A DNA stretch of 64,000 nucleotides, from contig CAZSZO010000010.1 of NCBI GenBank assembly GCA_964611125.1, positions 1 to 64,000 of the forward strand, written 5' to 3'. Source of the DNA: JAEUIX01 sp964611125 (lineage in GTDB: Bacteria > Planctomycetota > Phycisphaerae > Phycisphaerales > UBA1924). The position numbers and the translations under genes were made by a program. Shown here one piece after another: positions 23,769 through 33,574 of the stretch (within the stretch, counting starts at the first letter, position 1; every line of letters begins with the position of its first letter). The notes beneath the pieces were generated by a model, which saw nothing but the letters and a program-made list of their open reading frames with translations, was not told the origin of the DNA and searched no databases.

Positions 23769-25867
23769 TCCGGATCAGCGGACCATCGCAGGGAGGGATC
23801 GGGGGCTCGGGTGACGCGGACGGGACCTCGGGCGGGCCGACGGGCGGGGCGGGCGGCGGCGGAGCCGGTCAGCGCGGCGCGATCTGGGCGGGGGCTGCGA
23901 CCCTGACCGACGATGAGCTGTGCGACCTGCTGCGGCGCGACGCGGCGGCGGAGATTGCGGCGGGGCGGCTGCCGGGGCTGGGGCGGTATCTGCGAGCGAT
24001 CCCGACGCTGACGAGCAACCCGGCGGCGCTGGATACGGCGATTCAGCTGGCGATCGACGCGTCGGTGAAGCTGGGGGCCCCGCGGGAGGCGGCGGCGGCG
24101 CGGATGGCGGCGGAGCACCCGGAGCTGCGCGAGGCGATCGAGATCTCGTCGATTTTGGATGCGATGCTGGCGACGTCGTCAGTCTGGCGGGACCTGGCGA
24201 CGGCGGCGAGCCCGCTGCAGATGCCTTGTGAGTTTGGCCCGCCGTGGCGGGACGGGCAGTCGCGGTATCTGCTGGTGGAGTGCGTGGCGATGGGGGCGCA
24301 CGGGACGATCTACCGGGCCCAGGACCGGGCGCTGAGCGCGCCGGACCGGGTGGCGTGGGCGGCGATCAAGACGGTGCATGTGGCGCCGGCGCTGGGCTTT
24401 GATGCGGCCCGCCGGGAGGCGGTGCGGGCCCGCCGGATCGACCACCCGAATGTGGCGCGGGTGCTGGAGGCGGGGCAGGCGGCGGACGGCTCGTGCTACC
24501 TGGCGTTTGAGTTCGTCGAGGGGCGCTCGCTGGCGACCTGGCGGCGGGGGCGGTCGGAGCGGACGCCCAGCGATGAGGCGGCGCGGATCGTGATGCAGGC
24601 GGCCGAGGGGCTGGCGGCGTCGCACGCGGCGGGGGTGACGCACGGGGACCTGCACCCCGGGAACGTGATGATCGGCGGCGATGGGCAGGTGAAGGTGATC
24701 GATTTCGGGCTGGGGCGGCTGCCGTTTGAGAGCGTCGAGGAGCCCGCGGCGGGGGCGGCGATCGGCTTCGTCGCGCCCGAGGTGCACCAGCGGCGGGCCC
24801 GGGCGCGGATGGACCTGGCGGACGTGTACAGCGCCGGGGCGCTGCTGTACTGGCTGCTGACGGACCGGAACGCCAACGGCGACAGCGTGCCGGAAGCGGA
24901 GGAGCGGCTGGAGGCGACGGGGGGCGAGCCGAGCGACCCGCGCCAGCACCGGGCGGAGGTGGATGAGGACCTGGCGTGGATCACCCGGCGGGCGCTGGAG
25001 CCGGACGCGGCGCGGCGGTACACGTCGGCGGCGGCGCTGGCGTCGGACCTCCAGCGGTACCTGGCGCGTGAGCCGCTGGCGTGGCGGCCGCCCTCGGCGC
25101 TGCGGCGGGCAAGGCTGGCGGCGCGGCGGTCGCCGATCCTGGTGTCGGCGCTGGTCGGGAGCGTGATGCTGCTGGTGTCGCTGGCGGGGCTGGGCGTGAC
25201 GGTGTATTGGCGGGCGGCGCTGGTGAGCGTGGTGGCGGAGCGTGACGCGGCGACGGCCCGGGCGGAGGCCTCGGCGGCGCAGACGCGGGCGCTGGAGGCG
25301 GAGACGCGCGAGCAGGATGATCGGCTGCAGAAGCTCGAGGGCGTGAAGCGGGTGCTGCAGTCAATGGCGAGCTTCGTGAGCTCGCCGCCGCTGGAGAACA
25401 CGCCGCCGGACCGGCTGGTGACGTGGTTCCTGCTGGCGGACGAGGTGTCGGTGCGCTCGACAGGGGCGGTGCTGATGGCGACCGACCCGCAGCTCAAGCG
25501 CCGTCTGGAAGCGGGGCGGCGGAGGATGGCCACGCTGCTGGAGGACCCGGAGCGGAACGGGCTGGCGCTCTTCAACTGGCGGTGCGCGATGGCGGTGTGG
25601 CTGGTGGAGGCGGATCAGTGGGAGGCGGCGCGGGAGATGGTCCGCGAGGCCCGGGCGTATTCGGCCGCGACAACGGGGGCGCGTTCGATCGATGACGACC
25701 TGGCCCGCCTGGACGAGGTGGCGGAGCTGATGCTGCGGCCGGACCTGAACCCTGACGAGCAGCTGCGGCTGGCGGCGATCCGGAAGCTGGTGCTGCCGGA
25801 GCGCGTCCGCAACCGGCTGACGGGGCGCGAGAAAGCGCGCGAGTCGGGGCGGGAAACCGGGCGCTGA
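23765..25867 (+). CDS. Membrane Ser/Thr protein kinase with atypical catalytic loop
   Basis: A 700-residue kinase. After a Gly-rich leader and a helical region (about 45-150) the kinase domain shows a glycine loop (MGAHGTIYRA), Lys202 in AAIKTV, the catalytic loop HGDLHPGNVMI with Asp295, DFG at 313-315 and APE in FVAPEV. The usual HRDLKPEN is replaced by HGDLHPGN, so the Lys that contacts the gamma-phosphate is His297 and the Arg before Asp is Gly294. One membrane helix lies at about 456-480, followed by a coiled coil and a helical, probably periplasmic, domain. It is coupled to the ECF-like sigma gene and may control it. Confidence 0.9.
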   Translation: MIRISGPSQGGIGGSGDADGTSGGPTGGAGGGGAGQRGAIWAGAATLTDDELCDLLRRDAAAEIAAGRLPGLGRYLRAIPTLTSNPAALDTAIQLAIDASVKLGAPREAAAARMAAEHPELREAIEISSILDAMLATSSVWRDLATAASPLQMPCEFGPPWRDGQSRYLLVECVAMGAHGTIYRAQDRALSAPDRVAWAAIKTVHVAPALGFDAARREAVRARRIDHPNVARVLEAGQAADGSCYLAFEFVEGRSLATWRRGRSERTPSDEAARIVMQAAEGLAASHAAGVTHGDLHPGNVMIGGDGQVKVIDFGLGRLPFESVEEPAAGAAIGFVAPEVHQRRARARMDLADVYSAGALLYWLLTDRNANGDSVPEAEERLEATGGEPSDPRQHRAEVDEDLAWITRRALEPDAARRYTSAAALASDLQRYLAREPLAWRPPSALRRARLAARRSPILVSALVGSVMLLVSLAGLGVTVYWRAALVSVVAERDAATARAEASAAQTRALEAETREQDDRLQKLEGVKRVLQSMASFVSSPPLENTPPDRLVTWFLLADEVSVRSTGAVLMATDPQLKRRLEAGRRRMATLLEDPERNGLALFNWRCAMAVWLVEADQWEAAREMVREARAYSAATTGARSIDDDLARLDEVAELMLRPDLNPDEQLRLAAIRKLVLPERVRNRLTGREKARESGRETGR

Positions 25868-25874
25868 GGGGGAT

Positions 25875-28800
25875 GTGGCGGCGGGGCGTCGTGCCGCGCG
25901 ACCGGCGACTCTACGATGGGGCCCATTGAGCCGCCCGTTGAGCCGCCTTTTGAACCCCGCCCTTCCCACTCCCCGTGAACTGGCCGACCTGATTCAGCGG
26001 GCGATGCTGGCCGACCGGAGGGGTCTGATGGCGCGGTTCGACGCGCTGCGGCGGTCGCAGGGGCCCGCGCCCGAGCAGGTGCTGAGGCTGGCGCGGGAGG
26101 CGGAATCGTCGGCCCGGCGGCGCGACGCGAGGGAGGCGAACCGGCCGCGGCCGAAGTTTGATCAGCAGCTGCCGGTGATCGCGCGGCGGGAGGAGATCGC
26201 CAAGGCGATCGCGGCGCATCAGGCGGTGGTGATCTGCGGCGAGACGGGCAGCGGCAAGACGACGCAGTTGCCGCAGATCTGCCTGGCGCTGGGGCTCGGG
26301 GCGGCGGGGATGATCGGGCACACGCAGCCGAGGCGGATCGCGGCCCGGACGGTGGCGCAGCGGATCGCCGATGAGCTGGGTTCGCCGCTGGGGCGGCAGG
26401 GGGCGGTGGGCTTCAAGGTGCGGTTCGGGGACGAGACATCGCCGGACACGTACATCAAGCTGATGACCGACGGGATCCTGCTGGCGGAGACGCAGGGGGA
26501 CCGGGACCTCGAGCAGTATGACGCGATCATCATCGACGAGGCGCACGAGCGCTCGCTGAACATTGATTTTCTGATGGGGTACCTGCGGCAGATGATGCCG
26601 CGCAGGCCGGATCTGAAGATCATCATCACGAGCGCGACGATCGACCCGCAGAAGCTGAGCAACCACTTCGGGGGCCCGGGGAAGTGCCCGATCGTGGAGG
26701 TGTCGGGGCGGACGTATCCGGTGGAGGTGCGGTACCGGGCGGTTGAGGAGGCGGAGCCGGACGACTTTGAGACCGATGAGGAGCGCGCGATCCTGGACGC
26801 GGTGGACGAGCTGGCGCGCAAGGATCTGCCCAAGGGTGATGTGCTGATCTTCCTGCCCGGGGAGCGGGAGATCCGCCAGACCGCCGAGGCGCTGCGGAAG
26901 CACCATCCGCCGGGGACGGAGATCCTGCCGCTGTACGCGCGGCTGTCTCCGGCGGAGCAGCTGCGGGTGTTTCAGCCGCACGGGGGGCGGCGGATCGTGC
27001 TGGCGACCAACGTGGCGGAGACGTCGCTGACGGTGCCGGGGATCCGGTATGTGGTGGACACGGGGCTGGCGCGGATCAGCCGGTACAGCCACCGCAACAA
27101 GGTTCAGCGGCTGCCGGTCGAGCCGGTGTCGCAGGCGTCGGCGAACCAGCGGGCGGGGCGGTGCGGTCGTGTGGCGGCGGGCGTGTGCATCCGGCTGTAC
27201 AGCGAAGAGGATTTCAAGAAGCGGGAGGCCTTCACCGAGCCGGAGATCCTGCGGACCAACCTGGCGAGCGTGATCCTGCAGATGAAATCGCTGCGGCTGG
27301 GGCCGGTGGAGGAGTTCCCCTTTGTGGACCCGCCGGATGCGCGGATGATCCGCGACGGGTACGAAACGCTCGAGGAGCTCGGGGCGATGGATGAGCACGG
27401 GGAGCTCACCAAGCTGGGGCGCGACCTGGCGAAGCTGCCGCTGGATCCGCGGATCGGGCGGCTGCTGCTGGCGGGGGCGGCGGAGAACTGCCTGAGCGAG
27501 GTGCTGGTGATCGCGTCGGCGCTGGAGGTGCAGGACCCGCGCGACCGGCCGCTGGACAAGCAGAGCGCCGCCGACGAGGCCCAGGCGCGCTTCAAGCACG
27601 AGCAGAGCGACTTCCTGACGTACGTCAACATCTGGGAGGCGCACCACGACGAGGCGGATCGCCTGAGCCACGGGAAGCTGCGCGACTGGTGCCGGCGGAG
27701 CTTCCTGAACTTCACGCGGATGCGGGAGTGGGTGGAGACCCATGGGCAGATCAGGCGGATCATCACGGAGATGGGGCTGCAGTTGAACAGCCAGCCCGGG
27801 GATTACGACCGGGTGCACCGGGCGCTGCTGGCGGGGCTGCTGTCGAATGTGTGCAGCAAGAACGAGGCCGGGGGCGGGTTCGACTACCACGGGGCCCGGG
27901 GGTCGAAGGTGAGCATCTTCCCGGGGTCGACCCTCTTCAAGAAGGGCCCCAAGTGGTTCGTCGCGGCGGAGATCGTGCAGACGACGAGGCTGTACGCGCG
28001 GACGATCGCCAAGGTGAACCCCGAGTGGATCGAGGATCTGGGCGCGCACGTGCTCAAGCGCTCGTACACCGACCCGCACTGGTCGGCGGAGACCGGGCAG
28101 GTGTCGGCGTGGGAGCGGGCGACGCTGTTCGGGCTGGTGCTGGTGGCGCGCCGGAGGGTGCATTACGGGCCGATCGATCCGGTCGCATCGCGGGAGATCT
28201 TCATTCACCGGGCGCTCGTCGAGGGTGACTGGCCGGAGGGGCGGAACGAGGCGCCCTTCGAGGGGCATAACCGAGGGGTGATCGAGCAGATTCAGAAGCT
28301 CGAGGCGAAGCTGCGGCGGAGCGACATCCTGGCCGACAAGGCGGCGCTGTTTGCGTTCTATGACCGGCGCGTGCCGGCGGAGATCCACAGCTCCGGGGTG
28401 TTTGACCGCTGGCGGGCGGAGCAGGAGAAGGTGAACCCGCGGCTGCTGCGCATGAGCCTGGATGATGTGCTGGCGGGGGATGCCAAGCTGGGGAGCGGCG
28501 GCGTGGCGGGGGCCTACCCGGACGTGCTGCCGGGGACGGAGTTGAAGCTTGAGTACGTGTTCGAGCCGGGATCGGACCGCGACGGCGTGACGCTGGTGAC
28601 GCCGCTGGCGAGCCTGCCGCAGTTGGACGAGGCCCGGTGCGAGTGGCTGACGCCCGGGCTGCTCCGGGAGAAGGTGCACGGACTGCTCAAGACCTTGCCC
28701 AAGCATCTGCGGGTGCAACTGGACGGCGAGCCCGGGCCGGGGGGGAGCGGGGCGGGAAGCAGTGGCGGCGGGAAGGGCGGGGGCGGGCCGACCAAGACGG

Positions 28801-30134
28801 GGCTGGCGGGCCTGGCGGACGACGTCGGGGGCGTGCTGGCCTTCGGCAGGGGGACGCTCGCGGCGGCGATGACCGAGGCGCTTGAGGTGCTGCGCGGGGT
28901 GAGCGTGCCGGTGACGGCGTGGCAGCCGGCAGCGCTCCCGAGCTATCTGCGGCTGAACGTCCGCGTGCTTGACGAGCGGGGGAAGCTGCTGGGCGAGGGG
29001 CGTGACCTTGCTGAGCTGAAACAGCGGTACGGCGGGCGGGCCCGCAAGGCGCTGGCGGGGCTAGCGCGGGCGCAGTTCGGGCGCGAGGGGCTGACGACCT
29101 GGGATTTCGACGAGTTGCCGGAGCGGTTTGAGACCGAGCGGGCGGGGCAGTCGGTGGTGGCGTTTCCGGCGCTGGCGGATCGGGGGGAGAGCGTGGCGCT
29201 GACGCTGATGGAGACGCCGGAGGCCGCCGCGGCGGCGACGCACGCGGGCGTGCGGCGGCTGCTGGCGCTGGCGTGCCGGGAGGAGCTGTCGCACCGGCTG
29301 AGGTCGCTCTCGAACATCGACGCGCTGTACAAGTGGTTTGCGCCGCTGGGTGAGCCTGGGGAGCTCAAGGGTTCTGCGATCGATCTCATTGTGGAGAAGG
29401 CGTTTCTGGCGGGGCAGGGGGCGATCCGCACGCGCGAGCAGTTCGAGGAGCGGCAGACGGCGTGCTGGGGGCGGCTGGGGCAGGTGACGATCGAGGTGGG
29501 GGGGCTGCTGAGCCGGGTGCTGGAGGCGCGGCACAAGATCGCAGCGCGGCTGGGGAGCGGCGTGCCGCGGACGTGGGCGGTCTCGGTGGCGGACATCCGC
29601 GAGCACGCGGCGTACCTGATGCCCAAGGGCTTTTTGCGCTTGACGCCGCTGGACCGGCTGCGGGAGTACCCGCGGTATGTGGAGGCGATGCGGATGCGGC
29701 TGGAGAAGCTGCGCGAGGGGGGCTCGACGCGCGAGACCAAGGCGCTGGCGGACCTGATGCCGCACTGGAAGCGGTACACGGGGTGGGTGGCGCAGGCGGC
29801 AGGCGAGGCGAAGGCGCGGGAGGAGGCCGCGGGCGGGCCGGAGAACCAGCCTGAGTCCGCGGCGGCGGGTGGGCCGGCACAGGTCGGGCCCGGGGGCAAG
29901 CCGAGGGGAAATCAGCCGCTGCCGCAGGCGCGGCGGGCGGCGCCGGTGGTGCCGACGGAGGCGGCGGCGTGGGCGGCCAAGGCGGGCTCGCTGCCGGCGG
30001 AGGTGGAGACGTACCGGTGGATGCTGGAGGAGTTCCGCGTGAGCCTGTTTGCGCAGGAACTGGGGACCGCGCAGAGCATCTCGGCGAAGCGGCTGGAAGA
30101 GCAGTGGGCCCGCTGCGAGCCAGCGCGGGGTTAG
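25875..30134 (+). CDS. hrpA: ATP-dependent RNA helicase HrpA
   Basis: A DEAH/RHA-box helicase of 1419 residues, close to the long form of the family (E. coli about 1300). Motifs in order: Walker A GETGSGKTTQ, IIDEAHERSLNIDFLM, SATID, TNVAETSLTVPGIRYVVDTG and QRAGRCGR. Helicase-associated and OB-fold domains and the C-terminal DUF3418 region follow. Two Gly/Ser-rich insertions are visible (about residues 955-975 and 1316-1345). The start is uncertain: GTG 25875 lies directly behind GAGGGGG and seven bases after the kinase stop, while TTG 25926 is possible. HrpA acts on mRNA and stalled ribosomes in the cytoplasm. Confidence 0.93.
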   Translation: MAAGRRAARPATLRWGPLSRPLSRLLNPALPTPRELADLIQRAMLADRRGLMARFDALRRSQGPAPEQVLRLAREAESSARRRDAREANRPRPKFDQQLPVIARREEIAKAIAAHQAVVICGETGSGKTTQLPQICLALGLGAAGMIGHTQPRRIAARTVAQRIADELGSPLGRQGAVGFKVRFGDETSPDTYIKLMTDGILLAETQGDRDLEQYDAIIIDEAHERSLNIDFLMGYLRQMMPRRPDLKIIITSATIDPQKLSNHFGGPGKCPIVEVSGRTYPVEVRYRAVEEAEPDDFETDEERAILDAVDELARKDLPKGDVLIFLPGEREIRQTAEALRKHHPPGTEILPLYARLSPAEQLRVFQPHGGRRIVLATNVAETSLTVPGIRYVVDTGLARISRYSHRNKVQRLPVEPVSQASANQRAGRCGRVAAGVCIRLYSEEDFKKREAFTEPEILRTNLASVILQMKSLRLGPVEEFPFVDPPDARMIRDGYETLEELGAMDEHGELTKLGRDLAKLPLDPRIGRLLLAGAAENCLSEVLVIASALEVQDPRDRPLDKQSAADEAQARFKHEQSDFLTYVNIWEAHHDEADRLSHGKLRDWCRRSFLNFTRMREWVETHGQIRRIITEMGLQLNSQPGDYDRVHRALLAGLLSNVCSKNEAGGGFDYHGARGSKVSIFPGSTLFKKGPKWFVAAEIVQTTRLYARTIAKVNPEWIEDLGAHVLKRSYTDPHWSAETGQVSAWERATLFGLVLVARRRVHYGPIDPVASREIFIHRALVEGDWPEGRNEAPFEGHNRGVIEQIQKLEAKLRRSDILADKAALFAFYDRRVPAEIHSSGVFDRWRAEQEKVNPRLLRMSLDDVLAGDAKLGSGGVAGAYPDVLPGTELKLEYVFEPGSDRDGVTLVTPLASLPQLDEARCEWLTPGLLREKVHGLLKTLPKHLRVQLDGEPGPGGSGAGSSGGGKGGGGPTKTGLAGLADDVGGVLAFGRGTLAAAMTEALEVLRGVSVPVTAWQPAALPSYLRLNVRVLDERGKLLGEGRDLAELKQRYGGRARKALAGLARAQFGREGLTTWDFDELPERFETERAGQSVVAFPALADRGESVALTLMETPEAAAAATHAGVRRLLALACREELSHRLRSLSNIDALYKWFAPLGEPGELKGSAIDLIVEKAFLAGQGAIRTREQFEERQTACWGRLGQVTIEVGGLLSRVLEARHKIAARLGSGVPRTWAVSVADIREHAAYLMPKGFLRLTPLDRLREYPRYVEAMRMRLEKLREGGSTRETKALADLMPHWKRYTGWVAQAAGEAKAREEAAGGPENQPESAAAGGPAQVGPGGKPRGNQPLPQARRAAPVVPTEAAAWAAKAGSLPAEVETYRWMLEEFRVSLFAQELGTAQSISAKRLEEQWARCEPARG

Positions 30135-30142
30135 AATCGCCG

Positions 30143-31480
30143 ATGACGAGCATCCACACCGAGAATCGAGCGCCTTCCCGCCACGAACAAGCCAGCGGAA
30201 ACGGCGGCGCGTATCGGGAGCGCTCGCTGGCGGTCTTTCCTGGCGGCTCGAATGGCGAGTTCAACCTGCCAGCGGGGCTTGTGCGGGTGATCGAGCGGGG
30301 CGCGGGCTGCCGGCTGTGGGACGCCGAGGGGCGGGAGATGATCGACTTTTCGATGGGATGGGGATCGGTGCTGCCGGGGCATGCACGGGCGGAAGTGGTG
30401 GCGGCGGTGACGCGGCGGGCGCCGCTGGGGACGAACTTTTCGTATCCGAACACCGAGTCGCTGGCGCTGGGTGAGGAGTTGCTGCGGATCCAGCCGACGC
30501 GCGACCGGCGGGTGCGGTTCTGCGCGTCGGGGACGGAAGCGACCATGCACTGCCTGCGGCTGGCGCGGGCGTTCACGGGGCGGAGCGGCGTGCTGAAGTT
30601 CGAGGGTGCGTATCACGGGTCGAACGACGAAGGCGTGACGAGCCTGTTCCCCAGCGGGCGGACGCCGTTTCCGCAGCCGGAGCCTTCGAGCGCGGGGATC
30701 GCGTTCGAGCACACGCTGGTGGCGCCGTACAACGATCTTGAGGAGACCACGCGGATCATTGGCGAGCACGCGGCCCGCCTGGCATGCGTGATCGTCGAGC
30801 CGCTGCACCGGTGCCTGGCCCCCCGGGCGGGATTCCTTGAGGGGCTGCGCGAGGCGTGTGACCGGCACGGGGTCCTGCTGGTCTTCGACGAGGTGGTGAC
30901 GGGCTTCCGCCTGGCGTACGGCGGCGCGCAGGAGCGGTACGGCGTGCCGGCGGATCTGGTGGCCTATGGCAAGGCCCTGGGAGGCGGGCTGCCGATCGGG
31001 GCGTTCGTGGGGCGGACCGAGGTGATCGACATCGTGCGGGAGGACCGGACCGGCGAGGCGAACTATGTGTGGACGGCGTCGACGCTGGGGGGCAATCCGC
31101 TCTCGACGGCCGGGGCGAGCGCGGCGTTGGCGATCTACCGGCGGGCCGACACCTATCCGCGCCTGCACGCGATGGGGGAGCGATTCCGGGAGGGGCTGCG
31201 GCGCGCGGCGCGGGACAGCGGCCATGCGGGGCAGGTGATCGGCGATGGGCCGCTGGGGCAGATCGTGTTCACTGATCAGCCGGTCTTCGACTATCGCAGC
31301 ACGATCGCCGGCGACCGGGCGAAGTCGCGGGCGATGATGCTCGGGCTGTTCGAGCGGGGGGTGTTCGTGAATCCGATGGGGACCAAGCTCTACCTCTCGC
31401 TGGCCCATGACGGGGATGCCAGCGGGGAAGTGGTCGAGGAGTTCATGACCCGCCTGCACGACGTGCTGAAGGGGCTTTAG
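30143..31480 (+). CDS. Class III PLP aminotransferase, glutamate-1-semialdehyde aminomutase-like
   Basis: A 445-residue fold-type I enzyme. The PLP lysine is Lys277 in VAYGKALGGGLPIGAF; FDEVVTGFRLAYGG supplies the cofactor Asp, and CASGTEATMHCLRLARAFTG and FEGAYHGSND bind the phosphate and substrate. It resembles HemL, but VWTASTLGGNPLSTAGA and other segments diverge from heme-pathway enzymes, and there are no other heme genes here. It belongs to the large GSA-aminomutase-like subgroup, whose members often act in secondary or amino-acid metabolism. It begins eight bases after hrpA and may be read through from it. Confidence 0.85.
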   Translation: MTSIHTENRAPSRHEQASGNGGAYRERSLAVFPGGSNGEFNLPAGLVRVIERGAGCRLWDAEGREMIDFSMGWGSVLPGHARAEVVAAVTRRAPLGTNFSYPNTESLALGEELLRIQPTRDRRVRFCASGTEATMHCLRLARAFTGRSGVLKFEGAYHGSNDEGVTSLFPSGRTPFPQPEPSSAGIAFEHTLVAPYNDLEETTRIIGEHAARLACVIVEPLHRCLAPRAGFLEGLREACDRHGVLLVFDEVVTGFRLAYGGAQERYGVPADLVAYGKALGGGLPIGAFVGRTEVIDIVREDRTGEANYVWTASTLGGNPLSTAGASAALAIYRRADTYPRLHAMGERFREGLRRAARDSGHAGQVIGDGPLGQIVFTDQPVFDYRSTIAGDRAKSRAMMLGLFERGVFVNPMGTKLYLSLAHDGDASGEVVEEFMTRLHDVLKGL

Positions 31481-31505
31481 AAGCCGCGCGGCGCCCGGAA
31501 GCCGG

Positions 31506-32066
31506 CTACTTGATGAAGGTGCCGCGCTCGCGGTCCTTGCGGATGCCGGGGAAGTCCAGCACCCGCCCGTGGGCGGCGAGGTAGACGCCCGGGGGCATGA
31601 CGCCGGTGGCGAAGATCGCTTCGGTGAGGTTCTGGAGGGCGTCGCTCCGCTGCATCTCGTAGGGGCGCATCGCGCCGGTGAGCACGATGGGGGCTGAGGG
31701 GTTGGGGAACGCCTCGAAGAGTTTCTCGCCGGTGGTGCAGAGCGTGTCGGTGCCGTGGAGGACGACGATGCCGGCCACGGCGGGCCCGGCGGGCGCGCTG
31801 GGCGCGGGGGGGGCGGGGGGCGCCGGGGGAGGGGGGGCGGCGCCGCCGGCGGCGCGCACGGCGTCGACGATGCGGCGACGATCGTCGTCGGTCATGTCGA
31901 GGCTGTCTTTGCTCATGAGCTCGATGGTGTTGACGGCGGTCGCTTCGAGGCGAAGCCGCCGGAGCATGCGATGGACGATGGACCGCCGGTTTTCGAGGCG
32001 GCCGGTCATCTCGTCGTAGGTCTTTTCGATCGTGCCGCCGGTGGTGATGAGCGTGATAAGTCGCAT
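31506..32066 (-). CDS. Short asparaginase-domain protein (N-terminal domain only)
   Basis: A 186-residue protein matching the N-terminal catalytic domain of type I/II L-asparaginases: LITTGGTIEKTYD holds the first nucleophilic Thr, VLHGTDTL the second Thr-Asp pair, and IVLTGAMRPYEMQRSDALQNL follows. The C-terminal domain of a full enzyme (about 330 residues) is absent, and only 25 bases separate the stop from the next gene, so it is not a simple frameshift. About 25 residues of Pro/Ala repeat (APPAPPAPSAPAGP) interrupt the domain between the two motifs. Single-domain relatives exist; activity is uncertain. Confidence 0.75.
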   Translation of the reverse strand: MRLITLITTGGTIEKTYDEMTGRLENRRSIVHRMLRRLRLEATAVNTIELMSKDSLDMTDDDRRRIVDAVRAAGGAAPPPPAPPAPPAPSAPAGPAVAGIVVLHGTDTLCTTGEKLFEAFPNPSAPIVLTGAMRPYEMQRSDALQNLTEAIFATGVMPPGVYLAAHGRVLDFPGIRKDRERGTFIK

Positions 32067-32105
32067 CAGCCTCAGCGTAGGTGCGAGCGGCAGCGCCGGC
32101 CGGCC

Positions 32106-33461
32106 TCAGACCACCGGCGCGGCGAAGTCCTTGCGGCGCTCATAGTCGAGCCACTGGTTGGCGGCGTTGTCGCCCGGGAACTCCCACGCGGCGGGGTCCC
32201 ACTTGAGGCGGCGGCCGGTCCAGTAGCCGATGCACGAGAGGTGGGCCAGGGCGATGCTGCGGGCGCCGACCTCGACATCGCACACGCAGCGCTGCTTGCT
32301 GCGGATGCAGTCGAACCAGTCGTCGAGCTGGCTCTTGCGGCGGGGGAGGCGGGTGTCGCTCGGGCCGAGGGGGTTCTTGAGGGTGTCTTCGGGGATGCTG
32401 AGGAGCCGGCCGCGATCGACGGAGATGGAGCCCTTCTCACCGACGAACGTCACGCCCGGGGGCCCGCCGTGGATGACGTCGACGCCGCTGGCGTAGACCA
32501 TGCGGAGGCCGTATTCGGATTTGGGGTCGAGCTTGCCGGTGGCGCCGCCCTGGGCGGGCGGGATGATCTCGACAGGACCGGACTCATCCATGCCGAGGCC
32601 CCACTGGGCGATGTCGTAGTGGTGGGCGCCCCAGTCGGTCATGAGGCCGCCGGAGTACTCGCGGTAGAGTCGCCAGTTGGGGTAGTGATGGTGGACGCCG
32701 CGGGGGCAGAGCTCGCTGTGATAGGGGCGCTGTGGCGCCGGGCCGAGCCAGCGGTCCCAGTCGAGGGCGGAATCGGGCTGCTCCGCGGGGAGGTCGCAGG
32801 GGATGCTGGGGAGGCCGATGCCGACATAGACGTGGTAGAGCTTGCCCAGGCGGCCGCTGCGGACGTACTCGCAGGCGGTGACGAACCGGTGGTCGTATTC
32901 GGTGCGTTGCTGGCTGCCGGTCTGGAAGACGACGTTGTGCTTGCGGACGGCGGCGATCATCCGCCGGCCCTCGCTGAGGCACAGCGTCAGGGGCTTCTCG
33001 CAATAGATGGGCTTCTTGGCGGCGGCGGCGTGCAGGACCTGGTTGAGGTGCCAGTGGTCCGGGGTGGCGATGATCACGGCGTCAACGGCGGGCTTGGTGA
33101 GCACTTCGCGGTAATCGACGGCCCAGGCGCAGTCGGTGTTGCCGTACTTGTCGTTGACCAGCTTGCGGGCGGCCTCGCGGCGGGTGGGCTCGACATCGCA
33201 GACGGCGACGATGCGGCAGTCGCTGCGGGTCAGGAGGGAGTCCATGAGCTCGAAGCCGCGTTTGCCTGTGCCGATGATGGCCAGACCGATCTGGTTGTTG
33301 GGGCTTCCGGCGGGGCCGGAGGCGCCGGGCTTGCCGGGTTGGGCGATCGTGCGGGAAGGGATGATGAGCGGGCCGCCGACCGCCGCGGCGCCGGCGACCA
33401 GGCCCGCGGCGGAGAGGAACTGGCGGCGGGAAACGGAGGCGACGGGATCTGGGGTGGCCAT
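32106..33461 (-). CDS. Tat-exported Gfo/Idh/MocA oxidoreductase
   Basis: A 451-residue NAD(P)-dependent oxidoreductase. A Tat signal (VSRRQFLSAAGLVAGAA) precedes the Rossmann fold (IGLAIIGTGKRGFELMDSL). IYCEKPLTLCLSEGRRM holds the EKP motif with the catalytic Lys, and GAHHYDIAQWGLGMD the conserved His of the C-terminal domain. Such periplasmic members are very numerous in Planctomycetes and are taken to process sugars from polysaccharides; the substrate here is unknown. It is 39 bases upstream of the short asparaginase on the same strand, with no clear functional link. Confidence 0.9.
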   Translation of the reverse strand: MATPDPVASVSRRQFLSAAGLVAGAAAVGGPLIIPSRTIAQPGKPGASGPAGSPNNQIGLAIIGTGKRGFELMDSLLTRSDCRIVAVCDVEPTRREAARKLVNDKYGNTDCAWAVDYREVLTKPAVDAVIIATPDHWHLNQVLHAAAAKKPIYCEKPLTLCLSEGRRMIAAVRKHNVVFQTGSQQRTEYDHRFVTACEYVRSGRLGKLYHVYVGIGLPSIPCDLPAEQPDSALDWDRWLGPAPQRPYHSELCPRGVHHHYPNWRLYREYSGGLMTDWGAHHYDIAQWGLGMDESGPVEIIPPAQGGATGKLDPKSEYGLRMVYASGVDVIHGGPPGVTFVGEKGSISVDRGRLLSIPEDTLKNPLGPSDTRLPRRKSQLDDWFDCIRSKQRCVCDVEVGARSIALAHLSCIGYWTGRRLKWDPAAWEFPGDNAANQWLDYERRKDFAAPVV

Positions 33462-33574
33462 TGGGCTAGTGTATCAAATGGCAGGCGATGGCCCGCGCGG
33501 CTGGCCCGGGTGCATGACCTGCGAGGCCTCCGCCCCGGGTCGGCGGCGGGCAGCGGAAGAGTGCAAACCTGGGA

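Noticed and set aside
25911..28718. 935-codon open frame on the minus strand opposite hrpA
   Set aside because: Arg/Pro/His-rich antisense translation without motifs; hrpA on the + strand has all helicase motifs in order.
31481..31505. Frameshifted C-terminal half of the short asparaginase
   Set aside because: Only 25 bases lie between its stop and the aminotransferase gene, too few to hold a missing domain in any frame.
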